Positions 26,711-36,025 of a stretch of DNA of 64,000 nt are shown here, in pieces. The notes beneath the pieces are model-generated. The model saw only the letters and a program-made list of their open reading frames with translations, made no database searches and was not told where the DNA came from. Source of the DNA: DAOSEC01 sp035362935 (lineage in GTDB: Bacteria; Bacillota_I; Bacilli_A; ML615J-28; CAG-313). Positions within the stretch are counted from its first letter, which is position 1; every line of letters begins with the position of its first letter. The stretch is taken from the NCBI GenBank assembly GCA_035362935.1, contig DAOSEC010000007.1:16554-80553 (forward strand). Direction: 5' to 3'. The position numbers and the translations under genes are program-made.

Positions 26711-27679
26711 TTGGAATACACCAGCATTTATACATTTGCTGACTCATCGATTGAAAGAAAAATCATTGGGCCAAATAACAAACATTTAAACTTGCTCGCT
26801 GAAGAGTTTCGTGTTCATTTAATAGATGGGTTTAGTGAAATCAAAATGTCACCGTATAATGAGGCGATTGCTTCAAAAATAATAAATGTCGTTTTGATAC
26901 TTTCTGAACTTGTTAAGAGAAATGTATCATTTGGTGAACGGGATGTCATTAGCATAGCAAATACAATCGACACGTATGGTTTTGATGAAATTTTAAATCT
27001 ATATACAAATAAACTTACGATCGTAAATACCTATGAAGGAAAAGCAATTTATCCAAAAACAATCAATCAACTAAGTTACATCAATGCCTTAAAGCAGTAT
27101 GATTTGGTGTTTTCAATCGGACCAGCAGGAACAGGAAAAACCTATTTGGCTGTGTTATATGCGATATCTTTGTTAAAAAGTGGACGAATCAAAAAAATTG
27201 TGTTAACAAGACCCGCAGTAGAGGCTGGGGAAAAGTTAGGATTTCTACCAGGAGATCTAAAAGAAAAAGTAGATCCGTATTTGATTCCAATTTACGATGC
27301 ACTATACGAAGGATTGGGAAAAGAAACAACCGAAAAATTGATTGAAAAAGGCAACATTGAAATAGCACCACTCGCTTATATGCGAGGACGTACGTTAGAT
27401 AACTCATTTGTCATCTTAGATGAGGCACAAAATACAACTAGGCAACAGATGAAAATGTTTTTGACACGGTTAGGATTTAATTCTAAAATGGTTATCACAG
27501 GAGACATTACCCAAATTGATTTACCAAACCGGTTAGCAAGTGGACTAGTAGAAGCGATTGAACTACTCAATGAGTTGGGTTCAGTTAAGATTGTCTCATT
27601 TAACAAACATGATGTGATGCGTCATCCAATCGTTCAAAAAATCATTGAAAAGTATGAGGGATTTGAAAATGGGCATTAA
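26711..27679 (+). CDS. phoH: PhoH family ATPase
   Basis: 322 residues. Walker A is GPAGTGKTYLA at about residue 138 and Walker B SFVILDEAQNTT, with VITGDITQIDLP downstream. PhoH proteins are RNA-associated NTPases, usually next to ybeY as here. TTG start at 26711 after AAGGGGG. The ybeY start lies inside its 3' end. Confidence 0.95.
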   Translation: MEYTSIYTFADSSIERKIIGPNNKHLNLLAEEFRVHLIDGFSEIKMSPYNEAIASKIINVVLILSELVKRNVSFGERDVISIANTIDTYGFDEILNLYTNKLTIVNTYEGKAIYPKTINQLSYINALKQYDLVFSIGPAGTGKTYLAVLYAISLLKSGRIKKIVLTRPAVEAGEKLGFLPGDLKEKVDPYLIPIYDALYEGLGKETTEKLIEKGNIEIAPLAYMRGRTLDNSFVILDEAQNTTRQQMKMFLTRLGFNSKMVITGDITQIDLPNRLASGLVEAIELLNELGSVKIVSFNKHDVMRHPIVQKIIEKYEGFENGH

Positions 27680-28121
27680 GTTAAACATTATCAATCAATA
27701 TGGTGAAATTGATTTACCAATCAAAAAATTGGCTAAAGGCCTTGCGAAACGCATCAATGCATTTGAACGATTATCAAAACGACATATTGTTAGCATCATT
27801 TTAGTGAACAACGAAGAAATCAAACGAATCAACAAAGAATATCGAAAATTAGATGTCGAAACCGATGTGATATCTTTTGCATTAGCGGATGATCTCGATG
27901 AATATCCATATGAACTTGGGGATATTTTTATCAGCATTGACAAGGTATATCAACAAGCACAAGAATATGGTCATTCTAACGAACGAGAATTAGGATTCTT
28001 GATTGTTCATGGTATTCTACATTTGTTAGGATATGACCACATAACCAAAGAAGAAGAGACTGCAATGTTTGAAATTCAAGAACAAATATTGCGTTCGTAT
28101 GGATTAGAAAGGAAATTATAG
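27669..28121 (+). CDS. ybeY: Endoribonuclease YbeY
   Basis: Metal-dependent RNase in 16S rRNA maturation and ribosome quality control. Zinc motif HGILHLLGYDH (HxxxHxxxxxH) near the C-terminus. I choose ATG 27669 (GAGGGA seven bases upstream) over an earlier ATG at 27645 inside phoH; this gives 150 residues and an 11-base overlap with phoH. cdd begins at the very next base after its stop. Confidence 0.95.
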   Translation: MGIKLNIINQYGEIDLPIKKLAKGLAKRINAFERLSKRHIVSIILVNNEEIKRINKEYRKLDVETDVISFALADDLDEYPYELGDIFISIDKVYQQAQEYGHSNERELGFLIVHGILHLLGYDHITKEEETAMFEIQEQILRSYGLERKL

Positions 28122-28526
28122 ATGGATCAATTATTATTTAAAGAAGCGAAAATCGCATATGAAACAGCATATGCTCCCTATTCAAAATTTCATGTTGGAG
28201 CAGTATTAAAATTAAAAAACGGCACAATGATTCGCGGATCAAACATTGAAAACGCATCGTTTGGACTCACCAATTGTGCAGAGCGAAGTGCCTTATTTGC
28301 TGCTTACTCACAAGGAGTAAGGAAACAAGACATCGAATGCATTATGGTGATTGGAAGCACACCAGAACCAATTTCTCCATGTGGAGCTTGTAGACAGGTG
28401 ATGAGCGAATTGATGGATGCGAATGCAACTGTTATTTTAACCAATCTTGAAGGTAAAACAAAGACACTAGCCAATAAAGATTTGTTGCCTTATGCGTTTA
28501 CCGAAGGAGATTTAAGCGATGAATAG
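28122..28526 (+). CDS. cdd: Cytidine deaminase
   Basis: Zn-dependent salvage enzyme making uridine from cytidine. CAERSALFAA and PCGACRQVM carry the catalytic Glu and zinc ligands. 134 residues. In many Firmicutes dgkA lies between ybeY and cdd; here there is no gap at all. It overlaps era by 8 bases. Confidence 0.96.
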   Translation: MDQLLFKEAKIAYETAYAPYSKFHVGAVLKLKNGTMIRGSNIENASFGLTNCAERSALFAAYSQGVRKQDIECIMVIGSTPEPISPCGACRQVMSELMDANATVILTNLEGKTKTLANKDLLPYAFTEGDLSDE

Positions 28527-29433
28527 TACTACATTCAAGTCTGGATTTGTCACAATTGTTGGTCGTCCGAATGTTGGGAAATCAACGTTTCTTAACCATG
28601 TGCTTAAGACGAAAATTGCGATTACTTCCGACAAGGCACAAACAACACGAAATAAGATTCAAGGGATTTATACAACCAAAGAAGAACAAGTGATTTTTAT
28701 CGATACTCCTGGTATTCACAAACCTCTTCATGAACTGGGTAAAATGATGAACCAAATGTCATTATCTAGTTTACATTATGTAGACTTGGTACTCTTTATG
28801 GTGGATGCGACGCAGAAAGCCGGTGCAGGTGATCAGTTTATTATTGATGAAATCAAAAAGGCAGATGTTCCAACGATTCTTGTATTGAACAAAGTTGACA
28901 TGTGCAAAGACATCAAGCGATTAAATGAAGACATTGAAACTTATAAAGCTCTTTATCCATTTGTTGGTGGAATTACGATCAGTGCCAAAGAAGACTTTAA
29001 CATTGATAAATTATTAGAAATGGTAACTAACGAATTGCCTGTTGGACCAATGTATTATCCACATGATCAAATTACGGATCACCCCGAACGATTCATTGTT
29101 TCAGAGTTGATTCGCGAAAAAGTTTTGCAACTAACCAAAGAAGAAGTTCCACACTCGGTAGCGGTTGCGATTGAGAGTTTTAAAGTAGATGAAGAAAATT
29201 CAAACCGAATTGATATCATGGCAGTGATCATTGTCGATCGTCCTTCTCAAAAAAAGATTATCATTGGCAAGGGTGGAAGTTTAATCAAAGAAATAGGAAC
29301 ACTTGCTCGCAAAGACATTGGACTGTTTCTTGGTGCCAAAGTTCATCTAGAACTTTGGGTTAAAGTGGAAGAAAACTGGAGAAACAAAAAATCACACCTA
29401 AAAGATCTTGGTTATAATCTAGAAGAATATTAA
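28519..29433 (+). CDS. era: GTPase Era
   Basis: Ribosome assembly GTPase. G1 GRPNVGKST, G3 DTPG, G4 NKVD, then a C-terminal KH domain (IIIGKGGSLIKEIG). 304 residues is standard. Confidence 0.97.
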   Translation: MNSTTFKSGFVTIVGRPNVGKSTFLNHVLKTKIAITSDKAQTTRNKIQGIYTTKEEQVIFIDTPGIHKPLHELGKMMNQMSLSSLHYVDLVLFMVDATQKAGAGDQFIIDEIKKADVPTILVLNKVDMCKDIKRLNEDIETYKALYPFVGGITISAKEDFNIDKLLEMVTNELPVGPMYYPHDQITDHPERFIVSELIREKVLQLTKEEVPHSVAVAIESFKVDEENSNRIDIMAVIIVDRPSQKKIIIGKGGSLIKEIGTLARKDIGLFLGAKVHLELWVKVEENWRNKKSHLKDLGYNLEEY

Positions 29434-29441
29434 GGTGATTT

Positions 29442-30170
29442 ATGCTACCATTTGAGGGAATCATTATCAAATCCATGCCGTATTTAGAACAAGCAAAAAT
29501 TGTTACGATGCTTACTCCAAGTGGAAAAGAACGTTTCATCATTCGAGGAGCAAGTAAGATAAAAAGCAAGAATCGAGTGATTTCACAAGTGCTGATGCGG
29601 TTATCGTTTCAAGCAAGTGCGAAAGGATCCCTTAAAACTTTGACTGAATCAGAGATTTTAGATAGTTATGATATCATCAAAGACAATTATGACAAAATGC
29701 AAAGTGTCTTCCCTATCTTAGAAAAGTGTGACCATTTTGCTGAACAAGTAACCGATACTCAAGTATTTTATGCATTTGTCAAATCAATGCTTGAGTTATT
29801 AAAGGATAGTCCACATCATCATAGTTTACGTAATTTGTTTGAACTAAAACTTACCTATCTATTAGGAATTGGACCACACTTTGCTTCTTGTACCAATTGT
29901 GGGAAAGAAGAAGGATTGCAATTGGTCCCACACGAAGGTGGTGTGTTGTGCTCAAGTTGTATCAAGCCTTCAATGAGTACAACGAGTTTACAAATGACAC
30001 AGTTAGTCAAATATTTGTATCTAATTAAGGTGGAAAAAATCACAAATGAATTTTTAGCAACAGTCGACCCATTCGCAAATGAAATTGAAGAATTGATCGA
30101 TTTGTATTATGTAGAGTTTCTCGGATTTACAAGTATGAGTAAAAAAATAGTAAAGCAAATGAATAAATAA
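29442..30170 (+). CDS. recO: DNA repair protein RecO
   Basis: Recombination mediator loading RecA with RecR. N-terminal OB-fold and C-terminal zinc-finger CTNCGKEEGL...CSSC. 242 residues. Last gene of the phoH operon. Confidence 0.93.
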   Translation: MLPFEGIIIKSMPYLEQAKIVTMLTPSGKERFIIRGASKIKSKNRVISQVLMRLSFQASAKGSLKTLTESEILDSYDIIKDNYDKMQSVFPILEKCDHFAEQVTDTQVFYAFVKSMLELLKDSPHHHSLRNLFELKLTYLLGIGPHFASCTNCGKEEGLQLVPHEGGVLCSSCIKPSMSTTSLQMTQLVKYLYLIKVEKITNEFLATVDPFANEIEELIDLYYVEFLGFTSMSKKIVKQMNK

Positions 30171-30190
30171 GGTTCATTTGCTTTTTATTT
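30152..30190 (+). terminator. Terminator overlapping the recO stop codon
   Basis: A 12-bp stem (30152-30163 with 30173-30184), loop of nine, T tail; the stop codon is in the loop region. Confidence 0.75.
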
Positions 30191-30226
30191 TAAAAGCGTT
30201 TACGATGTCGATTTCTAAAAAAATAG

Positions 30227-30255
30227 TTGGTTTTCAACCTCATTAGTGGTATAAT
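30227..30255 (+). promoter_or_regulatory. Promoter of the rnf operon
   Basis: TTGGTT (30227-30232) and TATAAT (30250-30255) with 17 bp spacing and a TGG extended -10. AAAGGAGG precedes rnfC. Confidence 0.7.
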
Positions 30256-30291
30256 ATCTATGTCTAAAATACAAAAGGAGGAATCACTTAA

Positions 30292-31584
30292 ATGCTGTTA
30301 AGAAAAATTAAGGGCGTTCATCTTGATGGTCGTAAAGATATGTCGACTCAAGAACCAATTGAACCGTATTTAAATCCTGAATTTATATACATTCCACTTC
30401 TTGCACAAGCAACTGTATGTAAAGCATTGGTTCAAGTTGGCGATAAAGTCTTAATGGGGCAACCTGTTGCAAGACGTGACGACCGTTTCGCGCACAATCT
30501 CCACTCATCTGTTAGTGGAGAAGTTACTGGTATCAAGAAAATGTGGCATTCATCAGGTAAAATGATTGAAATGTTAGAAATCAAAAACGATTTCCAAGAA
30601 AAACTTGATCCATCAATTCGTTTGAACAATGACTTGGGAGAGTTGACTCAAGCCAAAATCGTAGAACGAGTGAAAAATGCAGGGGTAGTGGGTTTAGGGG
30701 GTAGTGGATTTCCAACATACGCTAAACTAACACCGACGGTTCCAATCAATGTCGTATTGATCAATGCGGCAGAATGTGAGCCATATTTAACTGCGGATTA
30801 TATGTTAATTAAATCCGAAACAGATTGTTTAATGCGCGGTCTAACGTATACAATGAAAGCAGTGAGTGCTGAAAAAGGTATCATTGCAATCAAAAAAACC
30901 AAGCCAGCTGCAATTGCGGCAATCAATCAAGTATTGGCAAACTATCCAGGAATAAGTATTCATCAATTAGAAGATGAATATCCTGCAGGATGGGAAAAAT
31001 ACATTGTTGAAAAAGTATTAAATAAGACTTACGAACGTTTACCAAGTGAAGCTGGTGCGATTGTGAATAACGTGGCAACTGCGATTGCAATTTGTGATGC
31101 GGTTGAACAAAACATGCCATTAATTCACAAAGTGGTAACGATTACTGGGGAAGGTGTAAACCGTCCACACAACTTACTTGTTAAAGTTGGAACAAAAGTA
31201 AATGAGTTAATTGAGAAAGCTGGAGGGTATCGTGACCCTGAAGCAGATATGTACTTTATCGCAGGTGGTCCTATGACAGGAACATCCTTAATTTTTGATG
31301 AAGTGATAGTTAACAATAGTTTAGGAAGCATCATTGTAAAAGAACGTAAAGAAATATTGGTTAATCCAGCTTGTGTTGGATGTGGTCAATGTTCTGATGT
31401 ATGTCCAGTCTTCTTAAATCCAATTGAAATCAAAACAACATTTGAAGCTAAAAATGTCGAATATTTGATTGAATTAAACGCAACAAAATGCATTTCTTGT
31501 GGATTATGTTCTTATATTTGTCCATCAAGAATTGAATTAACAGATGCAACGACTCGCGCCAAAGCGCTTGCAATGAAAGGATAG
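30292..31584 (+). CDS. rnfC: Rnf complex subunit RnfC
   Basis: Peripheral NADH/ferredoxin-facing subunit of the Rnf ion pump. It has an N-terminal barrel-like domain, the nucleotide/FMN-binding GLGGSGFPTYAKL, then two [4Fe-4S] motifs (CVGCGQCSDVCP and CISCGLCSYICP). 430 residues, the compact Gram-positive form. First gene of a six-to-seven gene operon with tight spacing. Confidence 0.95.
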   Translation: MLLRKIKGVHLDGRKDMSTQEPIEPYLNPEFIYIPLLAQATVCKALVQVGDKVLMGQPVARRDDRFAHNLHSSVSGEVTGIKKMWHSSGKMIEMLEIKNDFQEKLDPSIRLNNDLGELTQAKIVERVKNAGVVGLGGSGFPTYAKLTPTVPINVVLINAAECEPYLTADYMLIKSETDCLMRGLTYTMKAVSAEKGIIAIKKTKPAAIAAINQVLANYPGISIHQLEDEYPAGWEKYIVEKVLNKTYERLPSEAGAIVNNVATAIAICDAVEQNMPLIHKVVTITGEGVNRPHNLLVKVGTKVNELIEKAGGYRDPEADMYFIAGGPMTGTSLIFDEVIVNNSLGSIIVKERKEILVNPACVGCGQCSDVCPVFLNPIEIKTTFEAKNVEYLIELNATKCISCGLCSYICPSRIELTDATTRAKALAMKG

Positions 31585-31593
31585 GTGGGTTAC

Positions 31594-32784
31594 ATGGCAG
31601 CAAAACGTTTTCCACTCGCAAAAGCACCCTATATTCGCATAGCAGATAACAAACGATATCGTACAGAAACACTTATGAGAGATTACACATTCGCTTTAAT
31701 CCCAATCATTTTATTTGCATGGATTAAAAATGGATTACTCCCTTTCTTAAGTACAGACCCAATGGTACAAACATCATTCATTGAAATGATGTATCCATTG
31801 TTACTCGTTGGTGTTGGGGCATTGACAAGTTTCTTAGGTGAGGCGTTTTATTTCGCAGCATTTATGAAAAAACGTACTTGGAAAGAAGTTCAAGCAGAAC
31901 TAAAACTTTCCTTCCCGTTAATCCCAGGAATTTTAGTAGGGATGATTGTACCACTTTATACTCCAATTTGGGTATTGGTATTAGGGGTACTATTTGCAAA
32001 CATCATTGGTAAACTACTTTTTGGTGGATTTGGATACAATTTATTCAATCCAGCCATTTTAGGATATATCTTCATCGGAACTGCATTCACGGGTGTGATT
32101 ACTGCAGCTGGTGGATACATGAATGCAACCGAAGCATTGGTTGTATCAGCAACACCACTTCAAAACTTTCAAGCAAATCCAGGTGCTGGAATCGAAACCA
32201 TTGTTGGTCCATATGGAACAATGTGGGATTTCATTCTAGGAACAATTCCAGGATCGCTATCTGAAACAAGTGGTTTGTTAATCATCATTATGTTTATTTT
32301 CTTACTGGTTCGTAAAACAGTGAACTGGAGAGTTCCACTTATCTATGTTGGTACCGTATTTGTGTTAACATTAATCATTGGACTAATTCTTGGACACGGG
32401 TTATGGTATCCATTGTTTAATATCTTTAGTGGAGGATTGTTGTTTGGTGCTTTATTTATGGCATGTGAGCCAGTTACTTCACCAAACTCTCCAAATGGAA
32501 AAATCATTTTTGGGTTTGCATTAGGGATTTTAACCGTATTGTTCCGTTTAGTCGGAGTATTCCCAGAAGGTGTTGCAACATCCATTCTATTAATGAACTG
32601 TTTCACACCAATCATTGATCGCTTTGCTTCAAAATTAAGAGCTCAAGGATTTACAAGAAAAACATTAACTAAATATGCATTCCTTGCATTGTTCTTCGCA
32701 CTACTTTCTGTATATACTGTTTACATGGCAGTTGAGAAAGCAAACACAAGCGAAGCAAATTTAATTGTGGAGGTGCGTGACTAA
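31594..32784 (+). CDS. rnfD: Rnf complex subunit RnfD
   Basis: Membrane subunit of about 396 residues with roughly ten helices, related to NqrB. The covalent-FMN threonine motif appears as VVSATPL (Thr codon 32152-32154), a variant of SGATPL. The late block CEPVTSPNSPNGK corresponds to TDPVTSP of homologues. ATG at 31594 follows AGGTGG; an upstream GTG lies within that site. It shares one base with the next gene's start (TAATG). Confidence 0.93.
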   Translation: MAAKRFPLAKAPYIRIADNKRYRTETLMRDYTFALIPIILFAWIKNGLLPFLSTDPMVQTSFIEMMYPLLLVGVGALTSFLGEAFYFAAFMKKRTWKEVQAELKLSFPLIPGILVGMIVPLYTPIWVLVLGVLFANIIGKLLFGGFGYNLFNPAILGYIFIGTAFTGVITAAGGYMNATEALVVSATPLQNFQANPGAGIETIVGPYGTMWDFILGTIPGSLSETSGLLIIIMFIFLLVRKTVNWRVPLIYVGTVFVLTLIIGLILGHGLWYPLFNIFSGGLLFGALFMACEPVTSPNSPNGKIIFGFALGILTVLFRLVGVFPEGVATSILLMNCFTPIIDRFASKLRAQGFTRKTLTKYAFLALFFALLSVYTVYMAVEKANTSEANLIVEVRD

Positions 32785-33884
32785 TGAAACAATTTTTCAC
32801 AAACAATAAATTAACATTATTATTAGGTCTTGCATTTATTCTTATTTTTGTTGTAAGCGGAGTGCTTTCAACAACATTCCAAAACGTTAGAGAAGAACGA
32901 GCAGATCGTATGACTTATCTACCTGCATATCCAAATGGGGAAAAACTAGTAGAACGTTCAAGTGAAGGTTTTATGTCTCAACCAGATGGAACTAAAATCA
33001 TCAAAGCATTTGATGTGATGATTGGTAAAGAAGTTGTAGGTATGATTTATGTAGCAGAGGCGGAAGGTCGTAATGAAGGATTGCAATTTGCATTCGGAGT
33101 TGAAAAAGCAACCAAAAAATTATTAGGGTATGCGATTATCCAAAACAACGAAACTCCATCATACTTCCAACGTTTAACTCCTGCATTTTATGCGCAATTA
33201 TCAAATAAAAACTTAGATGATGTCAGTTTTTCAATTAACTTAGTTAGTGGAGCAACGCAAAGCTCAACTGCAATCGAGAAAATGGTTAAACTAGTGCGTT
33301 TGCAATTCGGGAAAGACATTGGATGGGATGTTCCGTCTATCGCGGTTAACATTACATCAAAGAAACAAGATTTTTCAGATTTAACATCAGCCAAATATTT
33401 ATACACATTTGCATATAATATTGATGGAACAGATTACACCAATGTTGTTACATTAGAACGTAATCAAGCAGCGAATCCTTATTATAAATTTGTATCTTCT
33501 ACTGTAGAAGCGGATGAAGTATTACAAGGGTTGTTTGAACTAGAAGCATCAAAGGCAGAAAATAGAGTAAAAGCAACCATTATATCCGTAACAGGACTTA
33601 ATGTAGTTGTATCAACACAAGGTTACGCAGGTGAAATTAGAGGAACTGCGACAATGAATGTGGATGGGTCCATCGCTTCATTTGTAATCACTCAAGAATC
33701 AGAAACATACTTTGAATTTGATCCTTATGATCCAATTCAACAATTACCTGGTGTCTATGTTACCGAGCAAGGTGATTTAGACAATGCACCATTATCAACT
33801 GGTGCAACCGTCACTTCAAGAGCGGTCAAAGAATTATTTAGAGCAGTACTTGCTTATGGAATGGAGGTTGGATTCAATGGATAA
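32784..33884 (+). CDS. RnfG-like protein with two FMN-binding domains
   Basis: 366 residues: an N-terminal membrane helix (about 10-30), then two FMN_bind domains. The first ends in SGATQSS (Thr codon 33255-33257), the second in STGATVTS (Thr codon 33807-33809). Both match the ApbE flavinylation signature. It occupies the usual rnfG position but is about twice the normal length, and a normal-sized RnfG follows. It probably carries two covalent FMNs on the outer face of the membrane. Confidence 0.85.
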   Translation: MKQFFTNNKLTLLLGLAFILIFVVSGVLSTTFQNVREERADRMTYLPAYPNGEKLVERSSEGFMSQPDGTKIIKAFDVMIGKEVVGMIYVAEAEGRNEGLQFAFGVEKATKKLLGYAIIQNNETPSYFQRLTPAFYAQLSNKNLDDVSFSINLVSGATQSSTAIEKMVKLVRLQFGKDIGWDVPSIAVNITSKKQDFSDLTSAKYLYTFAYNIDGTDYTNVVTLERNQAANPYYKFVSSTVEADEVLQGLFELEASKAENRVKATIISVTGLNVVVSTQGYAGEIRGTATMNVDGSIASFVITQESETYFEFDPYDPIQQLPGVYVTEQGDLDNAPLSTGATVTSRAVKELFRAVLAYGMEVGFNG

Positions 33885-34404
33885 ATTTCCTCAACCTTTA
33901 AAATTAGGTTTATTCTTATTTGTATTAGGATTGTTATGTGCAACCTTATTAGCGGTTGTCAATAGTTTCACAGCACCAGTCATTGAAGAAGCAAAAAGTG
34001 CACAGTTAGCAAAAACACTTGGAGATTTAAAATCAGGTGTGACATTTAAAGATGACACAAGTAGTTACACTCGTTTGAGTGGTGTTCGTAAAGTATATGG
34101 AACCTACGCTGGAGAAACGCAAAACGGTGTCATTTATCAAGTAAATATCAGCGGTTATGCTGGTGTTATCGAAGTCTTAATTGGATTTAATACCGATACT
34201 GATACCGTAATGGGACTAAAAGTATTGTCTCAAACAGAAACCCCAGGTATCGGAAGTAAAATTGTTGACTTTGATTTTGGTTTAAATAACAAACCATTTA
34301 ATACATCCGATTTCAATATGATTAGTGGAGCGACCGTTTCGTCAAATGCAGTCAAAGCTGCAGTTGCGATTGCACAAGCTCAATATGCACAGGATTTTAA
34401 CTAG
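33877..34404 (+). CDS. rnfG: Rnf complex subunit RnfG
   Basis: 175-residue FMN-binding subunit with one N-terminal helix (about 8-30) and SGATVSS near the C-terminus (Thr codon 34333-34335), the covalent FMN site. ATG at 33877 has GGAGG upstream and overlaps the previous gene by 8 bases. The second FMN_bind protein in the operon. Confidence 0.92.
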   Translation: MDKFPQPLKLGLFLFVLGLLCATLLAVVNSFTAPVIEEAKSAQLAKTLGDLKSGVTFKDDTSSYTRLSGVRKVYGTYAGETQNGVIYQVNISGYAGVIEVLIGFNTDTDTVMGLKVLSQTETPGIGSKIVDFDFGLNNKPFNTSDFNMISGATVSSNAVKAAVAIAQAQYAQDFN

Positions 34405-34416
34405 GAGGTGGACAAA

Positions 34417-35103
34417 ATGACTGAAGTGAAAAAAGAATCACAATGGAAAAATTTCGTCAAAGGTATTTTGTCAGAAAACCCTAACTTAGTCGCATTCCTT
34501 GGAATGTGTCCAACATTAGCGGTTTCAAGAACCGTTGAAAGTGCACTTGGAATGGGAATCGCGGTTGTGTTTGTACTTGTTATGTCAAATCTAATCGTAT
34601 CTCTTATTCGTAAACTTGTACCAAACGAAATTCGTATTCCTGTATATATCGTAATTATCGCCACATTAGTAACCATTGTTGAAATGGTGATGGCAGCATA
34701 CTTAGGTACACTTTATGAAACGTTAGGAGTATTTTTACCGCTTGTTGTTGTAAACTGTATCATTTTAGGAAGAGCAGAAGCATACGCTTCCAAAAACACT
34801 CCACTGTCATCAGTCGTAGATGCACTTGGTATGGCAGTTGGATTTACAATGACACTTGTTATTTTAGCGGTAATTCGTGAATTCTTAGGTACTGGTACCA
34901 TTACAATATGGACCATTCCAAATGATATTGTTATCGATTTAACAGGGATTTATTCTGCGTTAAAATTAGCACCATCACAATTCTTCTTATCCCCTGTTGG
35001 AGCATTCTTAGTTCTTGGGTTGTTGGTAGGATCAATTAGTGCGGTAAGTTTAGATCGCAAAGCAAAAAGAGAAAAACTTGAAAAGAAAGCGGCGGTGAAG
35101 TAA
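34417..35103 (+). CDS. rnfE: Rnf complex subunit RnfE
   Basis: Integral subunit homologous to NqrD, about six helices. Conserved half-motifs FLGMCPTLAVS and VVNCIILGRAEA hold cysteines that, with those of RnfA, ligate the intramembrane Fe-S centre. 228 residues from ATG 34417 (GGAGGTG six bases upstream). Confidence 0.95.
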   Translation: MTEVKKESQWKNFVKGILSENPNLVAFLGMCPTLAVSRTVESALGMGIAVVFVLVMSNLIVSLIRKLVPNEIRIPVYIVIIATLVTIVEMVMAAYLGTLYETLGVFLPLVVVNCIILGRAEAYASKNTPLSSVVDALGMAVGFTMTLVILAVIREFLGTGTITIWTIPNDIVIDLTGIYSALKLAPSQFFLSPVGAFLVLGLLVGSISAVSLDRKAKREKLEKKAAVK

Positions 35104-35104
35104 T

Positions 35105-35680
35105 ATGAGAGATTTGATTACATTAGCATTTACTGCGCTTTTAATTGAGAATGTTTTGTTGTTCCGTTTCTTAGGAGTATGTCCGTTTTTAGGAGTATCA
35201 AAGAAGCGTGAATCAGCAATTGGAATGGGAATGGCGGTAATCTTTGTTATCGTGTTAGCCACAACCGTTTCTTGGTTGGTTTATTACTATATCTTAGACC
35301 AATTTGATTTGATCTATATGCGAACCATCGTGTTTATCTTTGTTATCGCATCGTTAGTTCAAATCGTTGAAATGTTTATGAAAAAAGTATTGCCTGCATT
35401 ATACAAATCACTTGGAATTTTCTTACCACTCATCACTACAAATTGTGCGGTGTTGGGGGTAGCGATTTTAGCTGTTGATAAAGAATATAATTTCATCGAA
35501 ATGTTAGTATTCGCACTTGCATCTTCAGCTGGATTCTTACTAGTTATGTTTATCTTTTCAGCGTTACGCGAAAAAATGGAATCTGCTCCTACCCCAAAAG
35601 GGTTTAAAGGAATTCCAATTGCGTTGGTAACTGCCGCTGTACTTGCGATGGTATTTGGACGCTTAGGAGGAATCATCTAA
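35105..35680 (+). CDS. rnfA: Rnf complex subunit RnfA
   Basis: Integral subunit homologous to NqrE, 191 residues, six helices. FLGVCPFLGVSKK and TTNCAVLGVAIL carry the Fe-S cysteines paired with RnfE. Starts two bases after rnfE and shares its stop with the rnfB start (TAATG). Confidence 0.96.
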   Translation: MRDLITLAFTALLIENVLLFRFLGVCPFLGVSKKRESAIGMGMAVIFVIVLATTVSWLVYYYILDQFDLIYMRTIVFIFVIASLVQIVEMFMKKVLPALYKSLGIFLPLITTNCAVLGVAILAVDKEYNFIEMLVFALASSAGFLLVMFIFSALREKMESAPTPKGFKGIPIALVTAAVLAMVFGRLGGII

Positions 35681-35970
35681 TGTTGATTGATATTTTATAC
35701 GCCGTTGGAACATTAGCCGGACTAGGATTGTTGTTAGGGGTTGTCATCGGAATTGTAGCGAAAGTGTTTCATGTCGAAGAAGATCCAAGATTTTCAACAC
35801 TGTTAACGATGCTACCAGGATATAACTGTGGTGCTTGTGGGCATCCTGGTTGTGCTGGTTTAGCAGGAGCAATCGTTGAAGGAAAAGGAAAAGCAAATCA
35901 ATGTAAGCCAATGAAGAAGGAAGATCTTCCAGCAATCGAAGCATACATCGCTTCTTGGCCAAAAGAATAA
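35680..35970 (+). CDS. rnfB: Minimal RnfB lacking the ferredoxin domain
   Basis: Only 96 residues. An N-terminal helix (about 5-27) is followed by one four-Cys [4Fe-4S] domain (NCGACGHPGCAGLAG, then QCKP). Usual RnfB (about 190 residues or more) continues with two or more ferredoxin-type clusters that receive electrons from ferredoxin; none is present here. A terminator follows 14 bases after the stop, and no frame of the downstream DNA holds ferredoxin motifs, so this is not a frameshift. Confidence 0.88.
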   Translation: MLIDILYAVGTLAGLGLLLGVVIGIVAKVFHVEEDPRFSTLLTMLPGYNCGACGHPGCAGLAGAIVEGKGKANQCKPMKKEDLPAIEAYIASWPKE

Positions 35971-35984
35971 GTAAACTCATTAAG

Positions 35985-36018
35985 CAGCTCAAATCATGCA
36001 AGATTTGAGCTGTTTTTC
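35985..36018 (+). terminator. Terminator of the rnf operon
   Basis: An 11-bp perfect stem (35985-35995 with 36002-36012), 6-base loop and five T. Confidence 0.88.
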
Positions 36019-36025
36019 TTTAAAA

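Noticed and set aside
30191..30204. cre-like site upstream of rnfC
   Set aside because: Two mismatches at conserved positions, too weak to call.
35971..36020. Possible frameshifted remainder of RnfB
   Set aside because: No frame shows further CxxCxxC motifs, and a terminator follows at once.
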